DNA of 38,381 nt from Candidatus Methanimicrococcus labiotermitis (GCA_009784005.1 WRCE01000017.1:1-38381); one strand, 5' to 3'. Positions 16,972 through 25,432 are shown, numbered from the stretch's first letter. Numbers and translations: made by a program. The notes: generated by a model not told the origin, from the letters alone.

Positions 16972-18420
16972 ATGGAAGATACAAGAAACACGGACAAAGT
17001 AAATGCCGGAACCGTTGCTTCGGGAGAGAGCGGGGAAACAGCGGAAAACAAAAAGGATATCAAACTCGAGAAAAAGATTGAAATTCAAAAACTCGCCGAC
17101 CTTTGCGTCGCCCACAGTTCAATCGATCCGGAACTCTTCGTCAAATTTAATGTGAATCGCGGGCTTCGCGACACTGACGGTGTCGGCGTTTTGACCGGCC
17201 TGACAGAAATCAGTGATGTCCAATCCGGCCGGCCGACAGAAGAAAAGCCCGAGCACACGCTTGGCCGCCTCCTTTACCGCGGCATTGACATCAATGACCT
17301 CATCGACGGTTTTGTCGCAGAACAGCGATTCGGCTTTGAAGAAGTCGTCTATTTGTTGTTGTTCGGAACGCTGCCGTCCAAATCTCAGCTTGCCGAATTC
17401 CAAAAACTTCTCGGATATTACAGATCGCTGCCGACGAATTTTGTCCGCGACATCATTATGAAAGCGCCCAGCGCCGACATGATGAACACCCTTTCGCGCA
17501 GCGTTTTGACGCTTTACGCTTATGACTCCGAACCGGACGGCACGGATATTCCCAATGTGCTGCGCCAGTGTTTGGAACTCATCGCGCTCATGCCGATTTT
17601 TGCCGTTTACGGTTATCAGGCTTACACCCACGTGCACGAAAACAACAGCTTATTTATTCACTCTCCGCAGCAGGAGTTGTCGACCGCTGAAAACATTTTG
17701 TATGTTCTTCGCCCCGACAGCAAATACACGGAACTTGAAGCCCGTATTTTGGACTTGGCGCTGGTTCTTCACGCCGAACACGGCGGCGGCAACAACTCAA
17801 CGTTTACCTGCCGCGTGGTCAGCTCTTCCGGAACAGACACGTTTTCGGCAACCGCCGCAGCTCTCAGCAGCCTGAAAGGCCCCAAACACGGCGGCGCCAA
17901 CATTAAAGTCGTCAAAATGTTTGAAGACATGAAAGCCAACGTGAGCGACTGGACCAACGAAGACGAAGTCAGCCGCTACCTCCGCGCGCTATTAAACAAA
18001 GACGCCTTTGACAAGGCCGGCTTAATTTACGGCATCGGCCACGCCGTTTATTCATTAAACGACCCGCGCGCCGACATTTTCAAACAATTCGTCGAGAAGC
18101 TTTCCGTTGAGAAAGGCAGAACCGATGAATTCCTGCTCTATTCAATGGTGGAGCGCTTAGCGCCCATTATCATCGGCCAGGAAAAGAAAATTTTCAAAGG
18201 CGTTTCCGCGAACATCGACTTTTACAGCGGCTTTGTGTACAGCATGCTTGACCTGCCGATGCAACTCTACACTCCGATTTTTGCGATCAGCAGAATGGCG
18301 GGCTGGAGCGCGCACAGACTTGAAGAATTAATCAATTCCGGCAAAATCATCCGCCCCGCCTACAACGCCATCGGCGAATTGCAGGATTATGTGCCGCTTG
18401 ACAAAAGACCGGAACCCTGA
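16972..18420 (+). CDS. Citrate synthase
   Basis: 482 residues. Condenses oxaloacetate with acetyl-CoA. Active-site segments: HAEHGGGNNSTF and GPKHGGANIK (first histidine region), GIGHAVYSLNDPRAD (second histidine), and ANIDFYSGFVYS containing the catalytic aspartate. The first 40 residues are polar, charged and probably disordered, an extension compared with shorter bacterial enzymes. RBS GAGGG precedes the ATG. A strong hairpin terminator follows, then isocitrate dehydrogenase, so the two are neighbours but perhaps separate transcripts. 2-Methylcitrate synthases are similar; the dehydrogenase next door favours citrate. Confidence 0.92.
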   Translation: MEDTRNTDKVNAGTVASGESGETAENKKDIKLEKKIEIQKLADLCVAHSSIDPELFVKFNVNRGLRDTDGVGVLTGLTEISDVQSGRPTEEKPEHTLGRLLYRGIDINDLIDGFVAEQRFGFEEVVYLLLFGTLPSKSQLAEFQKLLGYYRSLPTNFVRDIIMKAPSADMMNTLSRSVLTLYAYDSEPDGTDIPNVLRQCLELIALMPIFAVYGYQAYTHVHENNSLFIHSPQQELSTAENILYVLRPDSKYTELEARILDLALVLHAEHGGGNNSTFTCRVVSSSGTDTFSATAAALSSLKGPKHGGANIKVVKMFEDMKANVSDWTNEDEVSRYLRALLNKDAFDKAGLIYGIGHAVYSLNDPRADIFKQFVEKLSVEKGRTDEFLLYSMVERLAPIIIGQEKKIFKGVSANIDFYSGFVYSMLDLPMQLYTPIFAISRMAGWSAHRLEELINSGKIIRPAYNAIGELQDYVPLDKRPEP

Positions 18421-18449
18421 AAACGGCGAAATACGTTTGACAAAAATAC

Positions 18450-18480
18450 GGCCGGCTCAAAGCGCCGGCCTTTCATTTTA
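18450..18480 (+). terminator. Hairpin terminator after citrate synthase
   Basis: GGCCGGC (18450-18456) pairs with GCCGGCC (18464-18470), followed by TTTCATTTTA. Confidence 0.65.
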
Positions 18481-18741
18481 TTAACTTTTTTGTTTTATTA
18501 AATTTCAAACATAAACCCTTATTTTCATCGTGATTTTTATTCATTTTCAGTCATGACCTTTGATTTATTTTTGATTAAATTTTACCAATCCTGCCGTTGA
18601 CTGTCGCGAAACGGAAACATTTTATTACAGAATTGTATTGAGAGAAATGAAATTTCAAATATTTATCAAAAATTCTGTTTTTTATTTTGCATTTGTTTGA
18701 ATTTGTAAGAATTTGCAAGAATTTGTTTGACAAGGTGATAA
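18481..18741. other. AT-rich spacer before isocitrate dehydrogenase
   Basis: No gene. Short AGAATTTG repeats occur at about 18700-18730, close to the RBS. No confident TATA box. Confidence 0.4.
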
Positions 18742-18744
18742 TTG

Positions 18745-19761
18745 ATGACTAAAACAGCGGCCGTTATCAGAGGAGACGGCGTAGGACCTGAATTGGTTGA
18801 TGCCATGCTTAAGGTTTTGAAAGCTTCGGGAACGCAAGTTGAATTTAAAATGTGCGACGCCGGTGAAGCGTGGTGGAAAGCAAACGGCGGCGACTCTTTG
18901 ATTCCGCCTGAAACGTGGGACACGATGAAAAAGGCCGACGCCTGTTTCAAAGGCCCGACAACGACACCCGGCGGCATCGGTTCTCCGCGCAGTGTTGCCG
19001 TGTCCATTCGAAAAGCATATGATTTATACGCCAACGTCCGCCCGATTAAAACGATTCCGGGCGTAGAAGGTCCTCTCGGCGCCGTTGAACACGTTTGTGT
19101 CAGAGAAGGAACGGAAGGATTGTACATCGGCGAAGAAGTTCAGCTGACCGATGACGTATTCATTGCCATTCGCAAAATTACAAAATCCGCTTCCCGCAAA
19201 ATCGCCAAATACGCTTTTGAAGAAGCGAGACGCAGAGGGTACAAAGCGGTTGTTCCGATTCACAAAAGCAACATTTTGAAAAAGACCTGCGGTACGTTTT
19301 TAGAAGTCGTCGAAGAGGTTGCCAAAGATTACCCCGACATTGAAGTTTGGGAATACCACATTGACAACATCGCCATGCAGCTCATCAAAAACCCGCAACT
19401 GTTTGACAAAACCGTTCTTTTGTCCACCAACCTGTTTATGGATGTCATCAGCGAGGAATGTTCCGCTCTTGTCGGCAGCATCGGCATGATTTATTCCGCC
19501 AACATCGGCGACAACTACGCCATGTTTGAGCCCGCGCACGGTTCCGCGCCGAAATACACCGGCATGGACAAAGTCAACCCCTACGCCACCATTTTGGCGG
19601 GCGCTTGGATGCTGGATTACCTCGGCGAAAAAGAACAGTCCCAAAAGATCTTCAAAGCCGCCGAACAAGCGATTGCGGAAGGCTGCGTCACCTATGACAT
19701 GGGCGGCGACAAAAAACTGAGCCAAGTCGCTGACAGAATGATTGAAATTATGACAAAGTGA
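18745..19761 (+). CDS. Isocitrate dehydrogenase (isocitrate/isopropylmalate dehydrogenase family)
   Basis: 338 residues, the size of the short NAD-type family. Oxidative decarboxylation of a beta-hydroxy acid. GDGVGPELVDAML opens the protein, KGPTTTPGG and SPRSVAVSIRKAYDLYANV form the substrate loop typical of isocitrate rather than isopropylmalate enzymes, and DNIAMQLIKNP and ANIGDNYAMFEPAHGSAPKYTG carry the metal and cofactor sites. ATG at 18745 has AGGTGA at 18733-18738; a TTG three bases earlier is less likely. With citrate synthase upstream it suggests the oxidative route to 2-oxoglutarate. Homoisocitrate dehydrogenase is the main alternative. Confidence 0.85.
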   Translation: MTKTAAVIRGDGVGPELVDAMLKVLKASGTQVEFKMCDAGEAWWKANGGDSLIPPETWDTMKKADACFKGPTTTPGGIGSPRSVAVSIRKAYDLYANVRPIKTIPGVEGPLGAVEHVCVREGTEGLYIGEEVQLTDDVFIAIRKITKSASRKIAKYAFEEARRRGYKAVVPIHKSNILKKTCGTFLEVVEEVAKDYPDIEVWEYHIDNIAMQLIKNPQLFDKTVLLSTNLFMDVISEECSALVGSIGMIYSANIGDNYAMFEPAHGSAPKYTGMDKVNPYATILAGAWMLDYLGEKEQSQKIFKAAEQAIAEGCVTYDMGGDKKLSQVADRMIEIMTK

Positions 19762-20519
19762 AGAAATTATTTCTTCTCTTTCATTTTTTTGGATTTCGTT
19801 GGAAAGTGAGGAATGATATTATCCAAATATCAGAGGAACAAACAACAAGCCCCCCTTATACCGAATGTGCAATTTTATCATTCATGATTCTATTTATTTT
19901 GGGACCTCTGTACGTCTTAACATCCCTGTCTGCAATATCAGAAATGATAAAAGGAGAGATTACCCATTGGCAAACAATAATCAAATCAATACCGGTAATT
20001 TTATGCCTGTCGGGTTTTATTTTTCATTTCCTTCTTTATTCTGTTCTGAAGAAAAAATATAATTTCAAAAAAGATGTTTTTCTTTACGGTGTCGGGTTTA
20101 CATCCGCTTTTATTGCATTTGTATTTTTTACATTGATTGTCCTTCACAATGGCACATGGTGGGGTGCAAGCATTGAAGAAGCCATATGGTATTTTTACAT
20201 ACTTCCGTTTACATCCTTGTATTATTCGTATGCAACCCTGCTAAAAAATAAGGAAAAGAGGGCCAGCCGCGTTACTTTAATTTTATTGGCGATAACTGTC
20301 ATTTCTTTTGCGCTTTTAATAATTTTTGAAATAAGTGAATATCGGATTCCTTACATAGCCGTTCTTCCGGTTCTTTACGTCTTGTATCTTTCTTATTGTT
20401 TAATTCATAAGAAAGGTACCCTCGGGCTTCGGGAATTTGCATGGATCCCGTTTTTACCGCTTATGACAATGCTTGCGTATAGTTTATTTATAGGCGTCAT
20501 CCTGCGCGGCATCATTTAA
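19758..20519 (+). CDS. Integral membrane protein of unknown function
   Basis: Up to 253 residues. I do not recognise the family. The sequence has about seven hydrophobic segments, for example AILSFMILFILGPLYVL, SIPVILCLSGFIFHFLLY, GFTSAFIAFVFFTLIVL, VTLILLAITVISFALLII and LPLMTMLAYSLFIGVIL, separated by short charged loops (KKKYNFKK, KNKEKRAS). The longest frame starts with a GTG that overlaps the isocitrate dehydrogenase stop by 4 nt; a GTG near 19806 starting MRNDIIQISEEQ is an alternative. Base composition is more AT-rich than its neighbours, which could mean later acquisition. Confidence 0.7.
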   Translation: MKKLFLLFHFFGFRWKVRNDIIQISEEQTTSPPYTECAILSFMILFILGPLYVLTSLSAISEMIKGEITHWQTIIKSIPVILCLSGFIFHFLLYSVLKKKYNFKKDVFLYGVGFTSAFIAFVFFTLIVLHNGTWWGASIEEAIWYFYILPFTSLYYSYATLLKNKEKRASRVTLILLAITVISFALLIIFEISEYRIPYIAVLPVLYVLYLSYCLIHKKGTLGLREFAWIPFLPLMTMLAYSLFIGVILRGII

Positions 20520-20544
20520 ATGCTGGATATGATATATTCTATGT

Positions 20545-20632
20545 TGTTCAGTTCTTTGTTCAGTCCATAGTTCAGTCCATAGTTCAGTTTTTTGTTCAGT
20601 CCTTAATTAAGTCCTTTGTTAAGTCCTCTAAA
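20545..20632. repeat. 12 to 14-bp repeats before the flavoprotein gene
   Basis: Units of GTTCAGTCCATA and GTTAAGTCCTTT type, degenerate. They fill the spacer up to the ribosome-binding site. Confidence 0.75.
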
Positions 20633-20647
20633 ATACCGGTGAAAATT

Positions 20648-21049
20648 ATGAAAGACGTTTTGAATTTTTTAACTGACAATCCGACCTTCTACATCGCGAC
20701 AAACAGCCCCGAAGGCCCCCGTGTCCGCCCATTCGGCTTTATTATGGAAGACGGCGGCAAATTGTATTTGACCACAAGCAACCAAAAAGATGTTTTTAAA
20801 CAGCTGAAGGCTGACCCGCGTTTTGAACTGTCGGCGACGACAGCGGACGGCTGTTCGTGGATTCGCGTAAGGGGAAAAGCTGTTTTTGATACACGAAAGG
20901 AAATTAAAGAAAAAGCGTTCAAAACGGCGGATTTCTTTGAGATGCTGTATCAGTCCCCCGATAATCCGGTCTTGGAATTCTTCTACATTTCTGAAGGAGA
21001 AGCGATTTTCTATTCGTTTGAGGGAACGCCGAAAACCGTGAAATTTTAA
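20648..21049 (+). CDS. Pyridoxamine 5'-phosphate oxidase-like FMN-binding protein
   Basis: 133 residues. Small split-barrel flavoprotein: VLNFLTDNPTFYIATNS, then RVRPFGFIMEDGGKLYLTTSNQKDVFKQL, a typical flavin-binding barrel start, and WIRVRGKAVFDT as the later strands. These proteins bind FMN or F420 as dimers and reduce varied substrates; the substrate here is unknown. The longest frame starts at a GTG (20639), but GGTGA there is the RBS of the ATG at 20648. Single gene with repeats upstream. Confidence 0.85.
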   Translation: MKDVLNFLTDNPTFYIATNSPEGPRVRPFGFIMEDGGKLYLTTSNQKDVFKQLKADPRFELSATTADGCSWIRVRGKAVFDTRKEIKEKAFKTADFFEMLYQSPDNPVLEFFYISEGEAIFYSFEGTPKTVKF

Positions 21050-21411
21050 ACCGGCGGGATGAAAAACGGAAGAAACAGATTTATAAAAACATAAACAGAA
21101 AAACAAAATTATAAAAACCTGAGTGCAACGGTTAAAAGCCGCCGGTCAAACAATTGACGCGCCATACGAAAACAATGGTACATTATTCAAAAACAATATA
21201 CTAATCAAGCATTAACACACTATTATAACACGAAAATCAAATATACTAAAGTTGCGTTTATTCGCTGGCCCCTTTCGAATTTGCCCCAATCGGTACGTTT
21301 TATTATTCGGGTATTGTTTGGGCATTGGGCATTGTTTCAAAAAATTCGTCTCTGAATTTTTTTACACTTTCCTTTTTATTGCTGAGCAGGAAAAGAATGG
21401 GGAGAACATCG
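21050..21411. other. Spacer before the receiver-domain gene
   Basis: No gene seen. TATA-like sequences TTTATAAAAA (21080-21089) and CAAATATACTAAAG (about 21238) could promote the receiver gene with leaders of roughly 300 or 140 nt. Confidence 0.4.
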
Positions 21412-21774
21412 ATGAAGAAAATTCTTCTTGTCGAAGACAACACTATGAATTGCGAACTTATCAAAGACATTTTGCAACTTGGAAATTATCAGATCACAAC
21501 AACGGAAAACGGCGTTGAAGCTCTCAATCTCTTGAAGAGCGAATCATTTGATTTGGTATTGACCGACATCAATTTGCCGAAAATGGACGGCATTGAGTTT
21601 ATTCATAAATTCGGGGAATTCGAAAACGCCGCGAAGATTGTCGCGATGACATCCGACCTGACCGCCAAAAACGGCAAAACGTTTGAAGAAATCGGATTCG
21701 ACGGCTACATCCAAAAGCCGTTTAAGGTCAGCGACTTCCGCCAATATATTAAAAACATGCTTGAAGAGTCTTGA
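21412..21774 (+). CDS. Stand-alone receiver (CheY-like response regulator)
   Basis: 120 residues, a receiver domain only. KKILLVEDN gives the acidic pair E8/D9, D52 in LVLTDINLPKMDG is the phosphoacceptor, T/S follow in VAMTSD, and YIQKPF holds the conserved lysine. No output domain, so it must act through a partner. The frame is open to 21325, but the ATG at 21412 has GGGGAG at 21399-21404. No histidine kinase is in the window. The HEAT-repeat gene begins 5 bp after the stop and may be the partner. Confidence 0.93.
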   Translation: MKKILLVEDNTMNCELIKDILQLGNYQITTTENGVEALNLLKSESFDLVLTDINLPKMDGIEFIHKFGEFENAAKIVAMTSDLTAKNGKTFEEIGFDGYIQKPFKVSDFRQYIKNMLEES

Positions 21775-21779
21775 AAAAT

Positions 21780-22619
21780 ATGCGTCTGTCGGAAAAATTG
21801 GAATTTGTGACATCGGTTCAAAATCCGACATCAGAAGATATTTCTTTTTTTATTTCAATTCTGACCGACCCGAATGAAAACGAATTGCTGCAAACGGCAG
21901 CGCTTTTGGCGCTCAAACGCGGCGGCGATGCCGCCGTTTTATCCTTAACAGCCCTGCTCGATTCTGAAACACATCAACCCCGGCTCAATTCTGAAACACA
22001 TCAATCCCGGCTCGATTCTGAAACACAAAAGCTCCGGCTCGATCCTTATAAAAATATTGACCCCGCTGCTAAAATTCGAATCACTTACGCCCTTTCTCAA
22101 ATTCCTGAAACGCCCGCGTCTGTCTTAATCGGCTTTTTATCCGACGCCGATCCGCGCGTTCGCCAAAACGCAGCGGCAGGGCTTGCTCTTCAAAATGACG
22201 GGGAGTTCGATTTGCTTTTGTTCTCGGTTTTACAAAACGACCCCGACCTGAAAACTGCTTACGAGGCGGCGGAAGCGCTGGAGGCCGGCGGCGAACGCAC
22301 GCTTTATTTATTTAAATCTGTCATTCTTCGGGATTTAAAGCAAAATCCTTATATCAATTCCGATAAGAGGATAGAGGCAGTTAATAAAATACAGCACAAT
22401 GATACCGTTTCCGAAAAACCGGGTGAAGATTGCCCCGATTTTCCCGCTCGGATGACGGATGACCACCTTCTTTGGAAAATCCTCAATGTTCTCGGAAACA
22501 CGAAAAACCCGGACGTATGGCTGTACATTGAACCGTATCTCTTCCACGAGAATCCCAAAATCAGAAATTTGGCCGAAACAATTGATTCTGAACTTTCAAA
22601 ACGGCCTAAACCGCCATAA
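21780..22619 (+). CDS. HEAT-repeat protein
   Basis: 279 residues. Alpha-helical repeats are visible as LLQTAALLALKRGGDAAVLSL, IRITYALSQIPETPASVLIG and PRVRQNAAAGLALQNDGEF, typical of HEAT/PBS-lyase-type scaffolds that bind other proteins. Between the first and second repeat lies an insertion of three 9-residue units (LDSETHQPR type) from a 27-bp tandem array. A TTG at 21771 overlapping the receiver stop is an alternative start. Tight spacing suggests an operon with the receiver gene. The N-terminal MRLSEKLEFVTSVQNPTSEDISF does not match anything I know. Confidence 0.75.
   Translation: MRLSEKLEFVTSVQNPTSEDISFFISILTDPNENELLQTAALLALKRGGDAAVLSLTALLDSETHQPRLNSETHQSRLDSETQKLRLDPYKNIDPAAKIRITYALSQIPETPASVLIGFLSDADPRVRQNAAAGLALQNDGEFDLLLFSVLQNDPDLKTAYEAAEALEAGGERTLYLFKSVILRDLKQNPYINSDKRIEAVNKIQHNDTVSEKPGEDCPDFPARMTDDHLLWKILNVLGNTKNPDVWLYIEPYLFHENPKIRNLAETIDSELSKRPKPP
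21957..22040. repeat. 27-bp in-frame tandem array in the HEAT-repeat gene
   Basis: Three units, each beginning CTCGATTCTGAAACACA or a one-base variant, encoding 9 residues each. Confidence 0.9.
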
Positions 22620-22701
22620 CTTTCTAAACGTCCTAAATTTTCTGAACTCCCTTAACTTTCTAAACATCCATAACTTTAAAAACGAAATCGGAGGGTGACC
22701 C

Positions 22702-23526
22702 ATGGAATACACGTTCCTTCTTTTTATTTTGGCGCTTATTGCCGGCGGCGCCGTTGCCGGCTCTTTTGCGGGCCTCCTCGGTATAGGAGGCTCCATCCTG
22801 CTGGTCCCGCTCCAGTTTTACCTTTTAACGACGCTTGGCTATCCGCCGGATATCGCCATCAAAGTCGCTATCGCGACGGCGCTTTTCTTCACGCTGCCGA
22901 CGTCTTTGAGCAGCGCTTACGGCCATTCCAAGAAGGGAAATGTGTATTGGAAGAAAGCCTTGTTCATGGGTTTTTTTGGTTTTTTGTTCTCCTTCATCGG
23001 CGCCTACATTGCGTCTTATTTGAACGCCGCCTACCTTTCCGTTATCTTCGGCATTGTCGTTCTCGCCGCGTCTTTGAAAGTCACCTCAAGCAAAGACTCC
23101 AATGAAGACCCCTCAAAAGCGGCCGGCCGCTTCTTACTTTACGCGCTCGGCGGCGCGTCGATGGGACTGATTGCCGGACTGACGGGCATCGGCGGCGGCT
23201 TAATCTTGGTCCCGCTGCTTATTTTTTGGCTCAAAGTGCCGCTTCGGCAAGCAATCGGAACGTCGTCGGCGACAATCGTTTTCACGGCGGCGGGAGGCGT
23301 CACCAGTTATATCGTCAACGGCATCGGCGTCGCCGGCCTGCCTGAATATTCGATAGGCTATGTCAATCTCGTCATGTGGCTGGCTTTGGTGATTCCGGGC
23401 GTTTTGTTTTCCGGATTCTGCGCACGAAACGCGCACCGCGTCAATCAAAAACACGTCAGGACGCTGTTCTCGTCCGTGACGTTTTTAGTAGGTGTCGGCA
23501 TGATACTGAAAGGGTTTATGATGTGA
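22702..23526 (+). CDS. TSUP-family membrane transporter (TauE/SafE type)
   Basis: 274 residues, about eight membrane segments. Two homologous halves each carry the family glycine-rich signature: AGLLGIGGSILLVPL near residue 23 and AGLTGIGGGLILVPL near residue 155. Members export sulfite, sulfoacetate or similar organic anions; the substrate cannot be predicted. It has a very strong RBS (GGAGGGTGA, 22690-22698) and follows the HEAT-repeat gene after an 80-bp spacer with TTTCTAAAC repeats, so co-transcription with it is possible. Confidence 0.9.
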   Translation: MEYTFLLFILALIAGGAVAGSFAGLLGIGGSILLVPLQFYLLTTLGYPPDIAIKVAIATALFFTLPTSLSSAYGHSKKGNVYWKKALFMGFFGFLFSFIGAYIASYLNAAYLSVIFGIVVLAASLKVTSSKDSNEDPSKAAGRFLLYALGGASMGLIAGLTGIGGGLILVPLLIFWLKVPLRQAIGTSSATIVFTAAGGVTSYIVNGIGVAGLPEYSIGYVNLVMWLALVIPGVLFSGFCARNAHRVNQKHVRTLFSSVTFLVGVGMILKGFMM

Positions 23527-23531
23527 AAGGA

Positions 23532-23590
23532 TGTAAAACGCGGCGGGAGACGAAAACGCGGCGGGAGACGAAAACGCAGCGGGAGACAAA
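23532..23590. repeat. 18-bp tandem repeat after the TSUP gene
   Basis: Three units of AAAACGCGGCGGGAGACG type beginning a few bases after the stop codon. Confidence 0.85.
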
Positions 23591-23640
23591 AGAAGAGGAA
23601 CAGTTTGAAAAGGGAAGAAAGGAAAAGAGAAGAAAGGAAA

Positions 23641-23786
23641 AGAGAAGAGAATAAGAAAAGAGACAATACCGGCTGAAAACAAACAAAAACATATAACCAC
23701 CTCCATTTTCGGAGTTGGGCGATGCGAAGCAGCGCACAAATACGAAAATGGAGATTTCTGCCAAAAAAAAACGAGAAATAACAAAC
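23641..23786 (-). repeat. Dispersed hairpin element, copy A (inverted)
   Basis: The core hairpin at 23701-23753 is closed by CTCCATTTTCG/CGAAAATGGAG. Read on the minus strand, the sequence from about 23786 to 23641 matches copy C at 29813-29960 almost base for base, including TGGCAGAAAT before and GGTTATATGTTTTTG after the hairpin. Minus-strand frames over it and its flank translate the same peptide as in copy C only because the DNA is repeated. Confidence 0.88.
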
Positions 23787-23937
23787 ATTTTTTTTTGAAA
23801 AAGGCAAGATGAAAAAAGAAATAACAAACAATTTTTTTGAAAAAGGCAAAATGAAAAAAGAAATAACAAACAATTTTTTTGAAAAAGGCAAGATGAAAAG
23901 AGAAATAACCAACATCATTTTTTTGAAAGGTCGCCGC
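23775..23937. repeat. 42/43-bp tandem array next to element copy A
   Basis: Units marked by GAAATAAC start at 23775, 23818, 23860 and 23902. The unit contains the outer flank of the hairpin element (GAAATAACAAAC and TTTTTTTGAAAAAGGCA), so the element edge itself has been amplified. Confidence 0.85.
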
Positions 23938-23949
23938 CGGAAAGGACAA

Positions 23950-23960
23950 TAGATATATAA
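23950..23960 (+). promoter_or_regulatory. Possible TATA box for the BofA-family gene
   Basis: TAGATATATAA, predicted start near 23985, leader about 90 nt. Confidence 0.45.
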
Positions 23961-24072
23961 CTTCAACAAATAATTGTGTGTATCGCGTGTATCCAAAAAC
24001 GATGAATAAAAAAAGCGATGAATAAGGCATTAAAAGAAATTTTCACGCAACAAATCAAGAGGTGTAGAAAAT

Positions 24073-24351
24073 ATGGCTATTCCGGGTCTCTTCATAGATA
24101 TCATTTTAATCGTTTTGGCAATCATCATTGCTTACGTTTTATACAGGCTGTTAAAAACAGCAAAAAAAATTGCGCTGAACATGATTGTGGGTTTCATTTT
24201 GATTATTATCACCAATCTGTTAGGCCTCACGTCTATTCCGATGGGTTTTACCCTTCCCACGCTTGTGACCATTATCGTCACGGCCCTGACAGGCGCTTTC
24301 GGCGCTCTGGTTTTGATCGTCTTAAACATCCTCGGCTTTTTCCCGTTCTGA
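24073..24351 (+). CDS. BofA-family small membrane protein
   Basis: 92 residues, three hydrophobic segments: FIDIILIVLAIIIAYVLY, ALNMIVGFILIIITNLLG and TLVTIIVTALTGAFGALVL. The pattern N-x3-G-x8-N-x2-G-x3-IP followed by a Gly-rich last helix is that of the pro-sigmaK processing inhibitor BofA family. In Bacillus BofA inhibits an intramembrane protease; archaea have no sigma factors, so the role here must differ. RBS GAGGTG is at 24059-24064. It is bracketed by two inverted copies of the dispersed hairpin element. Confidence 0.75.
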   Translation: MAIPGLFIDIILIVLAIIIAYVLYRLLKTAKKIALNMIVGFILIIITNLLGLTSIPMGFTLPTLVTIIVTALTGAFGALVLIVLNILGFFPF

Positions 24352-24396
24352 TGTTTTAAGATTTTTTTTCATTTTTCGTTTTTCAAAAATAATGCA

Positions 24397-24510
24397 GTTT
24401 GTTATTTCTCGTTATTTTTTGGCAGAAATCTCCATTTTCGAATTTGTGCGCTGCTTCGCATCGCCCAACTTCGAAAATGGAGGTCGGTTCTATGTTTTTT
24501 GTTTGTTTAT
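24397..24510 (+). repeat. Dispersed hairpin element, copy B
   Basis: The core hairpin at 24430-24482 is closed by CTCCATTTTCGAA/TTCGAAAATGGAG, 13 bp without mismatch. Relative to copies A and C it carries changes on both arms that restore pairing. The outer flanks are shorter and more diverged. It lies between the convergent BofA and methyltransferase genes. Confidence 0.88.
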
Positions 24511-24525
24511 TTCATCAATCGTTTT

Positions 24526-25263
24526 TCATTTTTCAAAAACCGCGCGATAGTGATGGCGGATGTGGATTTCCCCGTCATATTTCTTTTCTTTTTTCAGCGC
24601 TTTGATGTCGGTCATTGAAAAACCGGCGTTTTTGAAAAGCTCTGTGATTTCACTTTCTTCAAAATAGTGGTAAATGATTCCGTTTTGGCGCAAAAATGTC
24701 CTCGGCTCCGGCGCTGATGCCGGATACGGACTGCCTTTACAGCGCATATCTGTCTCCCCGAACGCCTCAAAGAATAAGCGGCCACCGGGTTTTAAGACTC
24801 TGTAAAATTCATCCGCCGTTTTTTTCCGGTCATCCGATGTCAAATGCTGCAAAACGCCTAAGCACAGAATACCGTCAAAGACGGCATCCGCGAACGGAAG
24901 CATGGAAACGTCCGCCGCCATGTGGTCAGGAATGCAATGGTCAGGGATGCAATGGTCAGGGATGCAATGGTCAGGGATGCAATGGTCGGGGATGCAAAAA
25001 TGAGGAATCGCTGTTTTCTTTTCGGCGGCGGAACCGATAGATTGCATAGAACGGCGCAGCGCGGTTTTCGATAAATCAACGCCGACGCACGGATATTTGA
25101 AACAGAACTCTTTCAAATACCGGCCTTCGCCCGACCCGGCATCCAGCAAAAAACTGCCGGCAGGCAAATGGTTTGAAATCCAGGAAAGTTCCGCCAAACC
25201 CCCCCATTTCAGATGCGAATATTCATTCTCCCACGATTCTGCATCTTTTTTGGAAACGGTCAT
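24526..25263 (-). CDS. Class I SAM-dependent methyltransferase
   Basis: 245 residues. Motif I is FLLDAGSGEGRYLKEF (SAM glycine loop), followed by GVDLSKTALRRS, then MLPFADAVFDGILCLGVLQHL and FYRVLKPGGRLFFEAFG, the full order of a small-molecule or lipid-type methyltransferase. The substrate is unknown. Five copies of the pentapeptide HCIPD are inserted between the acidic strand and motif II, from a 15-bp tandem array at about 24922-24996. The hairpin element copy B lies 17 bp beyond the stop. Confidence 0.88.
   Translation of the reverse strand: MTVSKKDAESWENEYSHLKWGGLAELSWISNHLPAGSFLLDAGSGEGRYLKEFCFKYPCVGVDLSKTALRRSMQSIGSAAEKKTAIPHFCIPDHCIPDHCIPDHCIPDHCIPDHMAADVSMLPFADAVFDGILCLGVLQHLTSDDRKKTADEFYRVLKPGGRLFFEAFGETDMRCKGSPYPASAPEPRTFLRQNGIIYHYFEESEITELFKNAGFSMTDIKALKKEKKYDGEIHIRHHYRAVFEK
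24922..24996. repeat. 15-bp in-frame tandem array in the methyltransferase gene
   Basis: Five nearly identical units of GATGCAATGGTCAGG (plus strand), read on the minus strand as CIPDH. Confidence 0.92.
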
Positions 25264-25299
25264 CTTAATCCCCGAAAATTAAAAAATTTGAAAAATAAA

Positions 25300-25375
25300 A
25301 CCGAAAAGCAAAGCCTCGAAAATCAAAACCACGAAAATCAAAACCACGAAAATCAAAACCTCGGAAATCAAAATC
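25300..25375. repeat. 15-bp tandem repeat between methyltransferase and alaS
   Basis: Units of GAAAATCAAAACCAC type, degenerate at both ends. A purine-rich AAGGAAAAG tract follows up to alaS. Confidence 0.85.
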
Positions 25376-25432
25376 CCAAAAATAAAAAAAGGAAAAGAAA
25401 AGGAAAAGAAAAAGGAAAAGATTAAGCGCTGA

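Noticed and set aside
23445..24030. Several overlapping minus-strand frames of 117 to 183 codons
   Set aside because: They read the hairpin element and its flanking array; the same peptide appears at 29815-29935 only because the DNA is repeated.
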